Positions 43,958 to 51,499 of a DNA stretch of 64,000 bases are shown here, in pieces. A model generated the notes under the pieces. The model made no database searches. It was not told the DNA's origin and saw only the letters and a program-made list of their open reading frames with translations. The stretch lies in contig NZ_BOMW01000023.1 of assembly GCF_016862395.1 (NCBI RefSeq), positions 62,001 through 126,000 on the forward strand. The letters are read 5' to 3'. Source of the DNA: Actinoplanes siamensis (GTDB taxonomy: Bacteria; Actinomycetota; Actinomycetes; Mycobacteriales; Micromonosporaceae). The first letter of the stretch is position 1, and every line of letters starts with the position of its first letter. Made by a program: the position numbers and the translations under genes.

Positions 43958-44293
43958 GTGACAGGTCTTGTTCATGTCCCCCTCGATGGCGGCGGCTACC
44001 TGCTGTTGGAGTCCGCCGACGCCGGCGTGTCCGGTCGGATCAAAGCCGGCCGCGCCGCCGATGCCGTGGTGGAGATGCGCGACAGCCTGCGCAGCCAGCT
44101 TCGTCCGGTGGTGCAGGCCTCCCGGGAGATGTTGCAGGAGCTGCGTGGTGCGGGGCCGGATGAAGTAACTGTCGAGTTCGGTGTGGTGATGACCGCGGCG
44201 GCGGGTGCGCTGATCGCCAAGGCGGAGACGGGATTCCATTTCAAGGTCACGGTGCGCTGGGCCGGCGGCCCCGTACCTGAGAACTCGCCGTGA
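43958..44293 (+). CDS. CU044_2847 family / Trypco1-like (trypsin co-occurring domain 1) protein
   Basis: This 111-residue single-domain protein starts VHVPLDGGGYLLLE, continues with a helical segment (EMRDSLRSQLRPVVQASREM) and ends with the diagnostic DEVTVEFGVVMTAAAGALIAKAETGFHFKVTVRW. That pattern (V-x-F-G-V ... A-x-A-G-x-x-I-A-K ... F-x-V-T-x-x-W) is the CU044_2847/Trypco1 family. Comparative-genomic work on actinobacterial conflict systems links this domain to trypsin-like and other effector modules. Here it stands alone, without an adjacent protease. The GTG at 43958 is chosen because the conserved strand begins a few codons later. No ribosome binding site is obvious. Confidence 0.8.
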   Translation: MTGLVHVPLDGGGYLLLESADAGVSGRIKAGRAADAVVEMRDSLRSQLRPVVQASREMLQELRGAGPDEVTVEFGVVMTAAAGALIAKAETGFHFKVTVRWAGGPVPENSP

Positions 44294-44352
44294 CGCTCGC
44301 ACCGGCCGACAGGCGGAGGGCGCGGCCACGTCGCGTCGGCTAGCCTGCCGTC

Positions 44353-44958
44353 ATGGCGAGCGCCGAGCTGGAGGAGTTGATCGTCGCGGACGCCGAGGTG
44401 CTGCGCGCGTGGTTGTCGGCGAACCACGCCACGTCGCCCGGCGTCTGGCTGGCCCTGACCAGAAAGGGCGGCACAGTCACCACGCTGACCTGGCAGCACG
44501 CGGTCGACGAGGCCCTGTGCTTCGGCTGGATCGACGGGCAGGCCCGGCGACGGGATCAGGAGACCTCCTGGATCCGGCTCACCCCGCGCCGGCCCCGCAG
44601 CTCCTGGTCGCAACGCAACATCGCGCACGTGGCCCGGCTGGAGGCACAGGGTCGGATGCTGCCCCCGGGCCGCGCCGCGGTGGACGCCGCGAAAGCGGAC
44701 GGCCGGTGGGCGGCCGCCTACGCCCCGCAGTCGGAAGCCGAGGTGCCGGCCGACCTGCTCGCCGCCATCGCCGCCGTCCCGGCCGCCCAGGCCATGTTGG
44801 ACGTGCTCACCAAGGGGAACCGGTTCGCTCTCATCCATCGGCTCAACGCCGTCAAACGGGCACAGACCCGGGAGCGGAAGATCGGCGAGTTCGTCGCCAT
44901 GCTGGCCCGCCACGAGACGATCTACCCGCAGAAGGCCAAGCCTCCGCACCCCCCGTGA
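44353..44958 (+). CDS. YdeI/OmpD-associated family protein
   Basis: This 201-residue soluble protein resembles the YdeI/OmpD-associated (PF13376-type) group. It has RAWLSANHATSPGVWLAL, AVDEALCFGWIDGQARRRDQ, IRLTPRRPRSSWSQRNI and the C-terminal helical segment ending RERKIGEFVAMLA. The family's biochemical function is not established; some members have been tied to envelope stress and peptide resistance. The ATG at 44353 lies 59 bases after the Trypco1-like gene on the same strand. Confidence 0.9.
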   Translation: MASAELEELIVADAEVLRAWLSANHATSPGVWLALTRKGGTVTTLTWQHAVDEALCFGWIDGQARRRDQETSWIRLTPRRPRSSWSQRNIAHVARLEAQGRMLPPGRAAVDAAKADGRWAAAYAPQSEAEVPADLLAAIAAVPAAQAMLDVLTKGNRFALIHRLNAVKRAQTRERKIGEFVAMLARHETIYPQKAKPPHPP

Positions 44959-45102
44959 TCGGGGCCGGCGGGACGATGCCGGCGCAGCCGGCCGTCGCCG
45001 GTGACCGTGCGCCCCGCGTCCCGGTCAGAAGGTTGCACTGCGACGCCGCGCTGTGGTCCTGGATTCCTTGACAGTCGCTCCCTGCTGGCACAGCGTTCGG
45101 TC

Positions 45103-45854
45103 ATGGACCCGACGACCCAGGCGAACAGACGTGCGTGGGAGACCGCATCCCGGAAGTACGTCCTCGAGCACGAAGCTCTGCTGGCGGAGGTCGCCGCCGG
45201 TTCATCGCTTCTCGGCCTCGAGCACGACCTGTTGCGTGAGGTGTTGCGCGGATCGCCGGACGTCGTGCACTGGCAGAGCGGAAACGGCACCGATGACATC
45301 GGTCTCGTCCAGATGGGCGCGAAGTTCGTCGTGGGAGTCGACTACAGCGAGGTTGCGGTCGGCTCGGCCCAACGACGTGCGATCGAGCTGGGTGTCCCAT
45401 GCCGGTACGTCGTCGCGGAACTTCCTGGCGCCCCTCTGGCAGAGGCCTGCGCCGACCTGGTCTACACCGGCAAGGGCGCGTTGATCTGGAGCCCGACCTC
45501 GGCCGATGGGCGCGAGACATCGCTCGCCTCCTGCGGCCGTCCGGACATCTGTTCGTCTACGAAGAGCATCCCGCGGCGCCGTTGTGGTCGTGGGACGAGG
45601 ATGAGCCTCGCATCCGAGCGGACCGGAACTACTTCTCCGGAAGTCACGTCAACGACACCTTCCCTGCCGGCGGAGCGGTCCAATGGCAGCACACTCTCGG
45701 CGAGATCGTGACGACGCTGGCAGCGGCGGGCTTGCACATTCTTCATCTGGAGGAGGTCCCCGAGCCGTTCTGGCGTATGGGCGGCGTTGATGCCGCGGCC
45801 TGGGCTGGTCGTCTGCCGAATTCCTTCGCACTGCTTGCCCGCCGAGAACCGTGA
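45103..45854 (+). pseudogene. SAM-dependent methyltransferase with an internal frameshift
   Basis: From the ATG at 45103 a methyltransferase-like sequence runs in one frame to about 45489 (QANRRAWETASRKYV, VHWQSGNGTDDIGLVQMGA, VVGVDYSEVAVGSAQRRA, then VYTGKGALIW). The matching remainder continues in the -1 frame from 45489 to the stop at 45854 (EPDLGRWARDIARLLRPSGH, FVYEEHPAAPLW, AAWAGRLPNSFALLARRE). One missing base near 45487-45491 explains the break, since both halves fit one ~250-residue class I methyltransferase. It is either a recent pseudogene or a sequencing error. There is no slippery heptamer that would argue for programmed frameshifting. Confidence 0.8.
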
Positions 45855-46045
45855 CGAGCTCGCAGGCCTGTTCGGCTGCTTGCGCCGCCGGTAGCCACCA
45901 TGAGCCCCGGCCCGCAAATGCGCCGGCGGCCGCCGGGGTGCTCCTTCGGACTGGCCGGACAGGACGTCGGAACGTCGTTCCAAGGTGTCGAGCCAGCGTA
46001 CGGGCGACAGCGGCCACGACTCGAAGGCGTCGCCCAGGGGCCAGG

Positions 46046-46393
46046 TCAGACGGACGCCGCGCTCACGGCGTCGGCCACGGTGAGGTGGACGCCCACCGCG
46101 CGGCTCAGGTTGACGACCTCGATGGAGCGCAGCACGACGCCCTGCGCGGCCGCCACGTACAGCGCCCCGCCCAGCGCGGCCAGCCGCCGGTGCAGCCGGA
46201 ACATCAGATTCAGGCCCGAGGAGTCGCAGAACGTCAGCCGGGACAGGTCCAGCACCAGCTGCGTGCAGCCCCCGTGCAGCACCACGTCGGCCGCCTCGCC
46301 GAGGACGTCGCTGCTGTCCCGGTCCATCTCGCCGGTCAGGGCCAGCACGGTCACCGCATCGCTCACCTGCTCGGTGCCAACGGAGAGGATCAT
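46046..46393 (-). CDS. STAS-domain anti-sigma factor antagonist
   Basis: This 115-residue protein is a single STAS domain of the SpoIIAA/RsbV type, with VLDLSRLTFCDSSGLNLMF. Ser58 sits in the D-S-S-G-L motif that is phosphorylated by the cognate kinase and dephosphorylated by a PP2C phosphatase. The start at 46393 has a GGGGGG tract upstream and overlaps the stop of the PP2C phosphatase gene by 4 bases, so this is probably the substrate of that phosphatase. The anti-sigma kinase partner is not adjacent; the STAS-HATPase fusion at 4.6 kb is distant. Confidence 0.92.
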   Translation of the reverse strand: MILSVGTEQVSDAVTVLALTGEMDRDSSDVLGEAADVVLHGGCTQLVLDLSRLTFCDSSGLNLMFRLHRRLAALGGALYVAAAQGVVLRSIEVVNLSRAVGVHLTVADAVSAASV

Positions 46394-47595
46394 CGTTGTC
46401 CCCCCTCGGGTACGGTGTTGCGTGCGGCCGCCGCCGACCATTCAAGCACCAGCAGTGTCGCGTCGTCGCCGGGGGCCGCCCCCTGGTGCTCGACCACCGC
46501 GTGCGCGAGCCGGCGCAGGGTCTCCGGGGCGGGCAGGCCGGCGGCGGCGTTCTGCTCGACGAGGTCCACCAGCCGCTCCAGGCCGAAGCGTTCACCGCCG
46601 CGGGTGTGGGCCTCGGTGACCCCGTCGGTGTAGAGCAGCAGCCGGTCCCCCGGCTCCAGGGACTCTTCCGCCACCCGTATCTGCGGGTCGTCGAAGCCCA
46701 GCGGCAGCCGGCGGCCCTCCGGCAGCTCCCGGACCAGCCGCCCGGAGCGCAGCAGCAGCGGTTCCGGATGGCCGGCGTTGAGGTAGCGCAACGCGCCGGT
46801 GTCGAGCCGCAGTTCGGCGAGCACCGCCGTGACGAAGCGGCCCTCCGGGAACTGCTCGGACAGGGCGGTGTCGGCGGCCTGCGCCTGATCGGCGAGGTCC
46901 CGCCCGTTGCGGCGGGCGGCGCGGACCGCGGCCAGGGCCACCGCACAGGCGACGCCTGCCGCGACGCCCTTGCCGACCGCGTCCAGGATCACCAGCTGGA
47001 CGGTGTCGCCGTCGATGGCGTAGTCGAAGCCGTCGCCGCCGACCTCGTAGCAGGGTTGCAGCACGGCGCTTACCACGGCCTGGTCGCAGCTCGCGGTCAG
47101 CGGCGGCAGCAGCTGCCAGAGCAGTTCGGCGGCCGGTGTGATCGGCTGCGTGCGGCGGGCCCGGTGCAGGTGGTCACCGCGCGAGGTGAGACCCGCGATC
47201 AGGTGCCCGGCCAGGCCGGCCAGCAGTTCACACCGGGCCAGCGGCAGGTCGTCGCCGGACCGGGCCGGGTCGTCCGGGGCGAACTCGATGACGCCGAGCC
47301 GGTCCGTGCCGTCGACCATCGGCACCCACCAGCGGCCGCCGTCGCCGCGGATCGAGGCGACCCGGGCGAACGCCCGGCCGGCCAGCGAGGCGCCGATCGG
47401 CAGCGGCTCCGGCGTTTCCGAGCCGGGCTGCCCGAGGGCGTGCAGCCTGACCTGCTCGTAGTCGACCAGCCAGATCCGGGTGCGCAGGCCGAGCCGCGCC
47501 GCGGCGTCGGCGATCGTGCCGGCCAGGCGGTCCGGCCGCAGCAGGTGCGCCGCGTCCAGGATCTCCTGGATCGCCGCGAACCACGGGTCGGTCAC
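46390..47595 (-). CDS. SpoIIE-type PP2C phosphatase with GAF-like sensor
   Basis: This 401-residue regulator has an N-terminal GAF-like domain (~1-150; TRIWLVDYEQVRLHALG, WWVPMVDGTDRLGVIEF). A PPM/SpoIIE phosphatase domain (~190-395) follows, with the metal-binding motifs VGGDGFDY, ILDAVGKGVAA, LLLYTDGVTEA and GDDATLLVLE. It should dephosphorylate the STAS antagonist encoded immediately downstream. The GTG start at 47595 overlaps the stop of the GH130-like gene (GTGA). The signal read by the GAF-like domain is unknown. Confidence 0.93.
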   Translation of the reverse strand: MTDPWFAAIQEILDAAHLLRPDRLAGTIADAAARLGLRTRIWLVDYEQVRLHALGQPGSETPEPLPIGASLAGRAFARVASIRGDGGRWWVPMVDGTDRLGVIEFAPDDPARSGDDLPLARCELLAGLAGHLIAGLTSRGDHLHRARRTQPITPAAELLWQLLPPLTASCDQAVVSAVLQPCYEVGGDGFDYAIDGDTVQLVILDAVGKGVAAGVACAVALAAVRAARRNGRDLADQAQAADTALSEQFPEGRFVTAVLAELRLDTGALRYLNAGHPEPLLLRSGRLVRELPEGRRLPLGFDDPQIRVAEESLEPGDRLLLYTDGVTEAHTRGGERFGLERLVDLVEQNAAAGLPAPETLRRLAHAVVEHQGAAPGDDATLLVLEWSAAAARNTVPEGGQR

Positions 47596-48659
47596 GACGC
47601 CACCGCCTCCCAGGGCGAGTCGGGGCGCGCCTCGGCGCGCAGCTCCGCGACGCCGACGTGCCGGTCGGCGACTCCGTAGAACAGGTAGCACCGGCCGCCG
47701 ATCTCCGCCAGGGCGGTCGGGAAGACGATGTGCCGGTCGATGCCCGCCTGCTCCAGCTGGGTCTCCGGGGCCAGCAGCGGCTCGGCGGTCCGGTAGAGCA
47801 CCCGGCTCACGTCCTCGGCGTCCAGGATCATCGCGCCGGCCGCGTAGTCGAGTCGCGGCAGCGGCGCCTCGGTGACATGCTGGCTCACCCCGTGGTGGAT
47901 CAGCAGCCAGCCCTCCGGCACGCGGATCGGCGGTGGGCCCGCGCCGATCTTGAAGTTCTCGTACGGATAGCGGGGCAGCGCGACCGGCCGGTGGCCACCG
48001 AAGTAGACGAGGTTGGAGATGTCCTCGGCCACCTTGCGGACCGGCACGAACGACACCCAGATGCCGTGCCGGGGATCCTCCACCCCGGCCGGCAGGCCGA
48101 GCGCCGGATCCCACATCGGCCGGTGCAGGAAGGCGAAAGCGGCCTGGCCGTCGGGGCCGGCGACCGGCTCGGGGAACATCACCACGTCCTTGTTGGGGAA
48201 CATGTTGATGTCGTGCGCCAGTGCGGGCAGGTAGGCGAAGTGGACCGGACCGAGCCGCCGCCAGTGCTGGAAGTCCTCGGAGATCGCGAGGGCGGCGCGG
48301 CCGCCGTTGTGGCCCTGCGCAGTGTAGGTGAGGACAAAGAGTCCGAGCTGGTCCACCCAGGTGGCGCGGGGGTCCTCCACTCCGCCGCGGCCGCCGTTCC
48401 GCTCCCACGCCTCATCCGGGGCGAGGGCGACGCCACGGCGGCGCACCCCGACCAGCCGGGTGCCGTCCAGCACGATGTCGGCCAGCCGCAGGCGGGACAC
48501 GTTGCCCTCGGCGGTGACCCGGGCGAGCAGCCGCCAGTGCCCGTCCGGGCAGCGGCCGACGGTGGGGTTGAAGGAGCCCCAGAACTCCATCGGATCGTCG
48601 AGATCCGGCGACATGATCGTTCCCACGCGCCGGAGGTGGTAGACGGGCGTATCGCTCAC
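47592..48659 (-). CDS. GH130-like glycoside phosphorylase/hydrolase
   Basis: This 355-residue protein appears to be a five-bladed beta-propeller of the GH130 group. Visible family elements are FNPTVGRCPDGHWRLLARV, the GGRGGVEDPRAT segment (the E-D-P-R motif) and LFVLTYTAQGHNGGRAALA, then HDINMFPNKDVVMFPE, WLLIHHGVS and RCYLFYGVAD. Characterised GH130 enzymes act on beta-mannosides, mostly as phosphorylases. The exact activity here is not certain because the catalytic acid cannot be placed by eye. The GTG at 48659 is the preferred start; the frame stays open upstream but loses coding character. It is the first gene of an operon with a PP2C phosphatase and a STAS protein. Confidence 0.75.
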   Translation of the reverse strand: MSDTPVYHLRRVGTIMSPDLDDPMEFWGSFNPTVGRCPDGHWRLLARVTAEGNVSRLRLADIVLDGTRLVGVRRRGVALAPDEAWERNGGRGGVEDPRATWVDQLGLFVLTYTAQGHNGGRAALAISEDFQHWRRLGPVHFAYLPALAHDINMFPNKDVVMFPEPVAGPDGQAAFAFLHRPMWDPALGLPAGVEDPRHGIWVSFVPVRKVAEDISNLVYFGGHRPVALPRYPYENFKIGAGPPPIRVPEGWLLIHHGVSQHVTEAPLPRLDYAAGAMILDAEDVSRVLYRTAEPLLAPETQLEQAGIDRHIVFPTALAEIGGRCYLFYGVADRHVGVAELRAEARPDSPWEAVAS

Positions 48660-48745
48660 ACCACTACTTACCCGGCTGGATCTACACCAAACCGATTCTT
48701 CGGTACGGCGCGAGCGCTGCCGCCGTACCATCGCATCGTTGTTCA

Positions 48746-49612
48746 TCAGCGGCGGCGCGGACGCTTGCGGCCGCCGCCGGCCGACTCGGCGGACGCCGGC
48801 GGCGGCGCGAAGACGTTGCCGGGATGCGGGCCGATCCGCTCCCGGGACAGCCCGGCGATCCGCATCAGCGGCCCGACCAGCAGGTCGTAGAGGGCCGGCG
48901 TGGCCACGAAGCCGAACAGGATCAGCCGGTTGGCGGCGCCGACGGTGACCGTGCCGCGGGGCCGCCGGGCACACCGCACGATCGCCTCCGCGACCTTGTC
49001 CGCGGTGTCGATCGGCGGCGGCGGGCGCCCGATCCGGCCGGCGAAGTTCGCCGCGTTGCGGTAGATCGGGGTGTCCACGGCCCCGGGCGAGACCAGGCAG
49101 ACGTGGATGTCGGGGGCGTCGCGCGTCTCCAGGCGCAGGGCCCGCACCAGCGCGCGCAGTCCCCACTTGCTGGTGACGTAGGAGCTGGTGTACGGCGTCA
49201 CGACGGTCCCCAGCAGCGACCCGCCGAAGATCAGCACGCCCCGCCCGCGCGCCCGGAAGCCGGCCAGCGCGACCCGGGCCACCGTTGCCGCGCCCAGCAG
49301 GTCGGTGGCCACCACCTGGTCGAACACGTCGGCCGGCACGTCCTCGAACCGCCCGTAGGCCATCACCGCCGCGGTGTGCACCCACACGTCGACGGCCTCA
49401 CCGGCGGCCACCGCCCGCACCGTCTCCGGCCTGGTCACGTCGGCGACCACGATCCGGACCTGCGCCCCGGCGGCACGGCACTCGGCGGCGACCGTCTCCA
49501 GCGCCGGCTCGGAGCGGGAGGCCAGCACGAGCCGTGCCCCTTGGCGGGCGAACGCGAGCGCGGACGCCCGCCCCACCCCGCTGGAGGCTCCGGTGATCAC
49601 CACGGTTTCCAC
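48746..49612 (-). CDS. Short-chain dehydrogenase/reductase
   Basis: This 288-residue classical SDR has the cofactor motif TGASSGVGRA (~7-16) and an Arg after strand 2 (LASRSE), which favours NADP(H). VADVTRPE, a degenerate N-A-G equivalent (VHTAAVMAYG), the catalytic Ser in FGGSLLG and YVTSK follow. The C-terminal ~50 residues (GFVATPALYDLLVGPLMRI) are hydrophobic, followed by an arginine-rich end, which suggests membrane association. The substrate is unknown. The GTG start at 49612 directly precedes the first strand ETVVITGA. Confidence 0.9.
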   Translation of the reverse strand: METVVITGASSGVGRASALAFARQGARLVLASRSEPALETVAAECRAAGAQVRIVVADVTRPETVRAVAAGEAVDVWVHTAAVMAYGRFEDVPADVFDQVVATDLLGAATVARVALAGFRARGRGVLIFGGSLLGTVVTPYTSSYVTSKWGLRALVRALRLETRDAPDIHVCLVSPGAVDTPIYRNAANFAGRIGRPPPPIDTADKVAEAIVRCARRPRGTVTVGAANRLILFGFVATPALYDLLVGPLMRIAGLSRERIGPHPGNVFAPPPASAESAGGGRKRPRRR

Positions 49613-49675
49613 TCCGACGGTGGTACCCAGGGATCATCGGGCCAATCAGCACCTGTCGCGCTGTCGGCCATCGAC

Positions 49676-49700
49676 ACTCAACGCATCGACGTCATTGAGT
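49676..49700. promoter_or_regulatory. Perfect inverted repeat ACTCAA-N13-TTGAGT
   Basis: Two 6-base arms with 13 bases between them lie about 65 bases upstream of the SDR start. They could be a dimer binding site or a small hairpin. The function is not known. Confidence 0.3.
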
Positions 49701-49716
49701 AGAAGCGGGTCATCTT

Positions 49717-49806
49717 GGGCCGCGGTTCCGGGGCCCGGTTCCTGGGGGCACGCTACTGGCGGGCACGGTTCTGGAGGGCACGGTTCTGGAGGGCACGGTC
49801 GGATGG
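49717..49806. repeat. 15-base tandem repeat, about five to six copies
   Basis: The unit GGCACGGTTCTGGAG occurs twice identically (49762-49776, 49777-49791). Diverged copies lie at 49732-49746, 49747-49761 and 49792-49806, and a weak one at 49717-49731. On the plus strand it would read as repeated R-A-R-F-W units in an open but unsupported frame. It is not part of a recognisable gene. Confidence 0.75.
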
Positions 49807-50090
49807 CCGAGACGGGAGAAGTCGCACGGCGGGGCCGTCGCGAGGCCGCCATGGGGACGCCGCCCAGCCGGCGCACCGCGTCGCCTTCGCCTCCCGGCTG
49901 CGCGACCTGCGGACCGAGTGCGGGCAGCCGGCCTACCGCGCGATGAGCGCGCCGGCGCACTGGAGGGGTCGGGCGGCCTCGTCCACGAGCGCGTTCAGGG
50001 GGCGGCGAACAGGAACTCAGATCGCCGGAGTCGGCGGGCGTGACCCGGGTATCCGGCGGCATAGCGGTCCGAACACCTGAGGAGGAAGAG

Positions 50091-50507
50091 ATGACCAGCG
50101 CGCGAGACATCATGACCCCCGACGCGACCTGCGTCGGCGAGAACGAGACGCTGGCCGACGCGGCCCGCAAGATGGCCGACCTGGAGATCGGCGCACTGCC
50201 GATCTGCGGTTCGGACAACCGGCTCAAGGGCATGCTCACCGATCGGGACATCGTCGTGAAGGCGGTCGCGCAGGGCCGCGACCCCGCCGCCGTCACCGCC
50301 GGCGAGCTCGCCCAGGGCAAACCGGTGACCATCGGCGCGGACGACGACGCCGGCGAGATCCTGCGCACCATGGGCGAGCACCAGGTACGCCGGCTGCCCG
50401 TGATCGACGGGCACCAGCTGGTCGGCATGGTGGCGCTGGCGGACGTGGCCCAGGCGCTGCCCGAACGCCCGGTCGGTGACCTGGTGGGCGCGATCACCAA
50501 GGCCTGA
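50091..50507 (+). CDS. Two-CBS-domain protein
   Basis: This 138-residue soluble protein consists of a tandem CBS pair (Bateman module). CBS1 (~1-60) starts ARDIMTPDATCVGENETL and ends MLTDRDIVV; CBS2 (~70-130) has GEILRTMGEHQVRRLPVID and LVGMVALADVA. Such stand-alone modules bind adenine nucleotides and regulate partner proteins. GAGGAAGAG is directly upstream of the ATG at 50091. No partner enzyme adjoins it. Confidence 0.95.
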   Translation: MTSARDIMTPDATCVGENETLADAARKMADLEIGALPICGSDNRLKGMLTDRDIVVKAVAQGRDPAAVTAGELAQGKPVTIGADDDAGEILRTMGEHQVRRLPVIDGHQLVGMVALADVAQALPERPVGDLVGAITKA

Positions 50508-50542
50508 GCGCCGGGCCGACCGGATCTCGGCCAGCAGGCCGG

Positions 50543-51427
50543 TCATGCCGCGGCGGCCACAGTGCGGTCGACCTGCCGTACTGACAGGGCCGCCACGCAG
50601 CACAGCACCACCACGCCGCCGGCCAGCTGCGCCGGGGTGAGGAACTCGCCGAGGGTGAGCGCGGCCAGCGTGGTGGTGACCACCGGCTCGACGGTGGACA
50701 GGATCGCGGCGGTCGACGGGCCGGTCCGCTTGAGACCGGCGAAGAAGGTCAGCATCGCCGTCACCGTGGACACCACCGCGATGCACGCCAGCCAGAACCA
50801 GCCCGCGGGCCGGAAGCCGAGGTCCGGGCCGCCGGTGAGCAGCGCCCGCACGCCCAGGGTGCCGGCCGCGCCGGTCATCACCAGGGTGGCCAGCAGCAGC
50901 GGCGGCAACCGGTGCACGATCGTGTCGGCGACCAAAATGTAGACGGTGTAGGTGAGCGCGGCGCCGAAGCCGAGCAGCGCGCCCGCCGGCTGGAACCCTC
51001 CCGCGCCCGCGCCGAGCAGGACCAGCAGCGTCCCGGCCGACGCGGCGAGCAGCACGGCGACCCGGGCCGGGGCCAGCCGCTCCCGGCCGAGCAGCGCCGC
51101 CGCGACGGTGACCAGCGCCGGGAACGTGTAGAGGATCAGCGACAGCAGCGAGGCGTCCATCCGCCGCAGCGCCGCGAAGAAGAAGCCGGCCTGGGCGGCG
51201 TACCCGATCGCGCCCAGCCCGATCGCCGTGACCAGCACCCGGGGCCGCGGCCGGGCCGGGCGCGGTCCCGGCCGCAGCGCCAGCACCGCCGCCAGCAGGA
51301 TCGCGGCCAGCCCGAAGCGGACCAGAAGCAGCGTGGCCGGGGTGACCCCGGCCTGGTAGGCGAACTTGCCGAAGATCGCCATGGCACCGAAGCACGCCGC
51401 GGAGACAAGACACAGAACCGGACCCAT
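50543..51427 (-). CDS. EamA/DMT family transporter
   Basis: This 294-residue protein has ten predicted membrane helices in two EamA repeats (first from GPVLCLVSAACFGAM, second from GALLGFGAALTYTVYILV). The repeat-ending pattern TAAILSTVEPVVTTTLAAL is typical of drug/metabolite exporters. The substrate is unknown. It starts at an ATG at 51427 and is divergent from a LysR regulator across 72 bases containing a palindrome, so it is probably that regulator's target. Confidence 0.93.
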   Translation of the reverse strand: MGPVLCLVSAACFGAMAIFGKFAYQAGVTPATLLLVRFGLAAILLAAVLALRPGPRPARPRPRVLVTAIGLGAIGYAAQAGFFFAALRRMDASLLSLILYTFPALVTVAAALLGRERLAPARVAVLLAASAGTLLVLLGAGAGGFQPAGALLGFGAALTYTVYILVADTIVHRLPPLLLATLVMTGAAGTLGVRALLTGGPDLGFRPAGWFWLACIAVVSTVTAMLTFFAGLKRTGPSTAAILSTVEPVVTTTLAALTLGEFLTPAQLAGGVVVLCCVAALSVRQVDRTVAAAA

Positions 51428-51467
51428 GACCCGAGCATCCGCCGACCGACTGTTCAGGTCCAGCGAT

Positions 51468-51485
51468 GATTCCTGGTGGTGAATC
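51468..51485. promoter_or_regulatory. Candidate LysR operator between EamA and lysR genes
   Basis: GATTC-N8-GAATC is an interrupted palindrome that contains a T-N11-A core, the LysR-box signature. It lies 15 bases before the lysR start and 41 bases before the transporter start. Autoregulation and divergent control are the natural reading. Confidence 0.5.
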
Positions 51486-51499
51486 GTTAGGATTTCCGT

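Larger units (their letters stand above)
49613..50090. other. Intergenic region with tandem repeats and a possible HTH-protein relic
   Basis: This 478-base gap holds an inverted repeat (ACTCAA/TTGAGT, 49676-49700), a 15-base tandem repeat (49717-49806) and, at about 49875-50020, a coding-like stretch (FASRLRDLRTECGQPAYRAM). The last resembles the N-terminus of actinobacterial XRE-like proteins but has no intact gene around it. Confidence 0.5.

Noticed and set aside
45481..45495. Programmed -1 frameshifting in the methyltransferase
   Set aside because: No slippery X-XXY-YYZ heptamer or following pseudoknot is visible. A plain indel explains the break better.
49715..50080. Small gene on the plus strand covering the 15-base repeats
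   Set aside because: The R-A-R-F-W repeats come from the nucleotide array. There is no ribosome binding site, and only a short internal part looks protein-like.
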